Below, piece after piece: positions 14,386 through 15,247 of a stretch of DNA of 15,247 nt. The position numbers and the translations under genes are program-made. A model generated the notes under the pieces. The model saw only the letters and a list, made by a program, of their open reading frames with translations. It ran no database searches and was not told the origin of the DNA. How positions within the stretch are numbered: position 1 is the stretch's first letter; every line of letters begins with the position of its first letter. The stretch spans positions 1 to 15,247 of the forward strand of contig JADHKY010000014.1 in the NCBI GenBank assembly GCA_016780945.1, read 5' to 3'. Source of the DNA: Aquiluna sp. (lineage in GTDB: Bacteria; Actinomycetota; Actinomycetes; Actinomycetales; Microbacteriaceae).

Positions 14386-15026
14386 CGCTTACCTCCAAAC
14401 GGAATAAGTGCCACACCAGCTGCCAGCAAAATTGGAACGCCAGATGGTAAGACGGGGGTCGTGATTATGGCAACGAAGGCGCCAAGTGCTGCTAGCTGCC
14501 TCTGGTTTCTGAGCCTTGGCCACAGAAGTCCCAAGAAAGCTGCGGCTGCTGCGGCATCCAATCCAAATTCCTCAACCGAACCGATTAGATTCCCTGCCAG
14601 AGCACCAATCAGAGTGGCCGAATTCCAGAACACAAACACCGCTACGCCTGTTGCCCAGTAGCCAAACCTCTGATCCTTGGGCTCAATCTGAGCCGCAGAG
14701 ACGGCGTTCGACTCGTCGATGGTGAGCTGCGCGGTTAGGACCTTGAATAGCCCCCTGGGGCCGAGAACAGTCGTGAGTCTTAGAGCGTAGAAGGAATTCC
14801 TGATACCCATAAGCCAAGCGCTAGTAATTGCGGTTATTGGAGCTCCACCAGCTGCCACAACACCGACAAACGCGAACTGCGAGGCACCAGAGAACATGAG
14901 AAGGCTTAGCAGCATCACCGACAAGACATCGAGTCCTGCGGCGACGCCAATCGCGCCAAAGGAGATTCCATAGAGACCGGTTGCGAGTCCAACCGAGATG
15001 GAGGTGGAGAGAACCGCTCGATTCAT
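14382..15026 (-). CDS. azlC: Branched-chain amino acid exporter, large subunit (AzlC family)
   Basis: The main permease of the AzlCD (BrnFE-type) exporter, 214 residues from ATG 15026. I chose this ATG over an in-frame GTG six bases upstream because AGAGG lies 5 nt before it and would overlap the GTG. Family signs are GLYGISFGAIGVAAGLD near the N-terminus, MLLSLLMFSGASQFAFVGV, then the MGIRNSFYALRLT segment and further helices with LTIDESNAVSAAQ in the mid region. It begins 19 bp after the end of tRNA-Asn on the same strand, with no promoter-sized gap. The tRNA and azlCD are probably transcribed together, which would make azlCD mRNA appear by tRNA processing. Confidence 0.92.
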   Translation of the reverse strand: MNRAVLSTSISVGLATGLYGISFGAIGVAAGLDVLSVMLLSLLMFSGASQFAFVGVVAAGGAPITAITSAWLMGIRNSFYALRLTTVLGPRGLFKVLTAQLTIDESNAVSAAQIEPKDQRFGYWATGVAVFVFWNSATLIGALAGNLIGSVEEFGLDAAAAAAFLGLLWPRLRNQRQLAALGAFVAIITTPVLPSGVPILLAAGVALIPFGGKR

Positions 15027-15045
15027 GGTCACCTCTGAGAGTTTG

Positions 15046-15118
<73 letters not shown>

Positions 15119-15122
15119 ATAA

Positions 15123-15134
15123 GCCCCTAGGGGC
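15123..15134. repeat. 12-bp palindrome GCCCCTAGGGGC ahead of tRNA-Asn
   Basis: A perfect palindrome with no spacer, 4 bp upstream of the tRNA-Asn 5' end. With the candidate extended -10 just upstream, it would cover the first dozen transcribed bases. A spacer-free palindrome makes a poor RNA hairpin, so a DNA-binding site is the likelier role if it has one. Confidence 0.4.
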
Positions 15135-15141
15135 CTTAGAA

Positions 15142-15150
15142 ACATTAGCA
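15142..15150 (-). promoter_or_regulatory. Candidate extended -10 for tRNA-Asn/azlCD
   Basis: TGCTAATGT on the minus strand matches the TGnTAnnnT extended -10 form. Transcription would start near 15135, directly before the 12-bp palindrome. No -35 is obvious, as is common with extended -10 promoters. Confidence 0.35.
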
Positions 15151-15160
15151 GAAAACTTCT

Positions 15161-15247
15161 CTAGCGCATAAGTGCTCGGCGCTCAGCCTCGAGGCTCATC
15201 AGCTGCCGCTGGATCTGATCAATTTGATCAGTGCTGGACGAGCCTTC
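15161..15247 (-). CDS. Unrecognised protein, C-terminal 28 residues only (cut by window edge)
   Basis: The minus strand is open from the window edge to TAG at 15163-15161. The visible tail is TDQIDQIQRQLMSLEAERRA followed by LMR, with a few Ser residues before it. Hydrophobic residues at roughly heptad spacing suggest the end of a coiled coil. Nothing identifies the family. It precedes tRNA-Asn on the same strand by 42 bp. Confidence is moderate because only the end is visible. Confidence 0.45.
   Translation of the reverse strand, partial: EGSSSTDQIDQIQRQLMSLEAERRALMR

Noticed and set aside
15027..15032. GTG start for azlC
   Set aside because: The AGAGG ribosome binding site would overlap it; spacing fits only the ATG at 15026.

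Overview
The window looks like chromosome from a high-GC Gram-positive bacterium, most likely an actinobacterium of the Microbacteriaceae type, possibly one of the small-genome planktonic lineages. This is inference from overall gene character: moderate GC by eye, tightly packed genes with 2-4 bp overlaps, tRNA genes without an encoded CCA, several TTG starts, apparent leaderless or short-leader starts, and lipoproteins with a Gram-positive style spacer. No taxonomic marker was compared.

Layout. 1-1625 (minus): the first 38 codons of an unrecognised gene, and an iron-sulfur photolyase/cryptochrome-like protein (FeS-BCP/CryPro family). It is divergent from thymidine kinase (tdk, 1659-2258). 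2406-6704 (plus): a complete AapJQMP-type general L-amino-acid ABC importer in which the three transporter-body genes overlap by 4 bp. 6701-8056 (minus): a decayed 3' remnant that looks like a type I pullulanase, then a lipoprotein esterase of the PHB depolymerase/feruloyl esterase (LpqC-like) group. 8208-8281: a tRNA with anticodon CAU. 8330-11022 (minus): a long-chain acyl-CoA synthetase followed after 2 bp by a bile acid:sodium symporter family (BASS) carrier. 11153-13462 (minus): a DMT/NIPA-like membrane protein and a GT4 glycosyltransferase with an unusual C-terminal hendecad helix. 13534-14097 (plus): peptide deformylase, apparently leaderless. 14086-15026 (minus): the AzlCD branched-chain amino acid exporter, 19 bp downstream of tRNA-Asn(GUU). 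15161-15247: the last 28 codons of an unrecognised gene.

How the genes fit together. The window mixes housekeeping functions (def, tdk, two tRNAs) with amino-acid import (Aap) and export (Azl), light-dependent DNA repair or signalling, and lipid or carboxylic-acid activation. I see no phage, insertion sequence, CRISPR array, toxin-antitoxin pair or defence island, and no clearly new multi-gene system. The most interesting signals are small: a 14-bp hairpin that places the aapQ ribosome binding site in its stem and the start codon in its loop; a perfect 11-residue periodicity at the end of the glycosyltransferase; paired inverted repeats upstream of aapJ; a pullulanase remnant; and a palindrome at the likely transcription start of the tRNA-Asn/azlCD unit.
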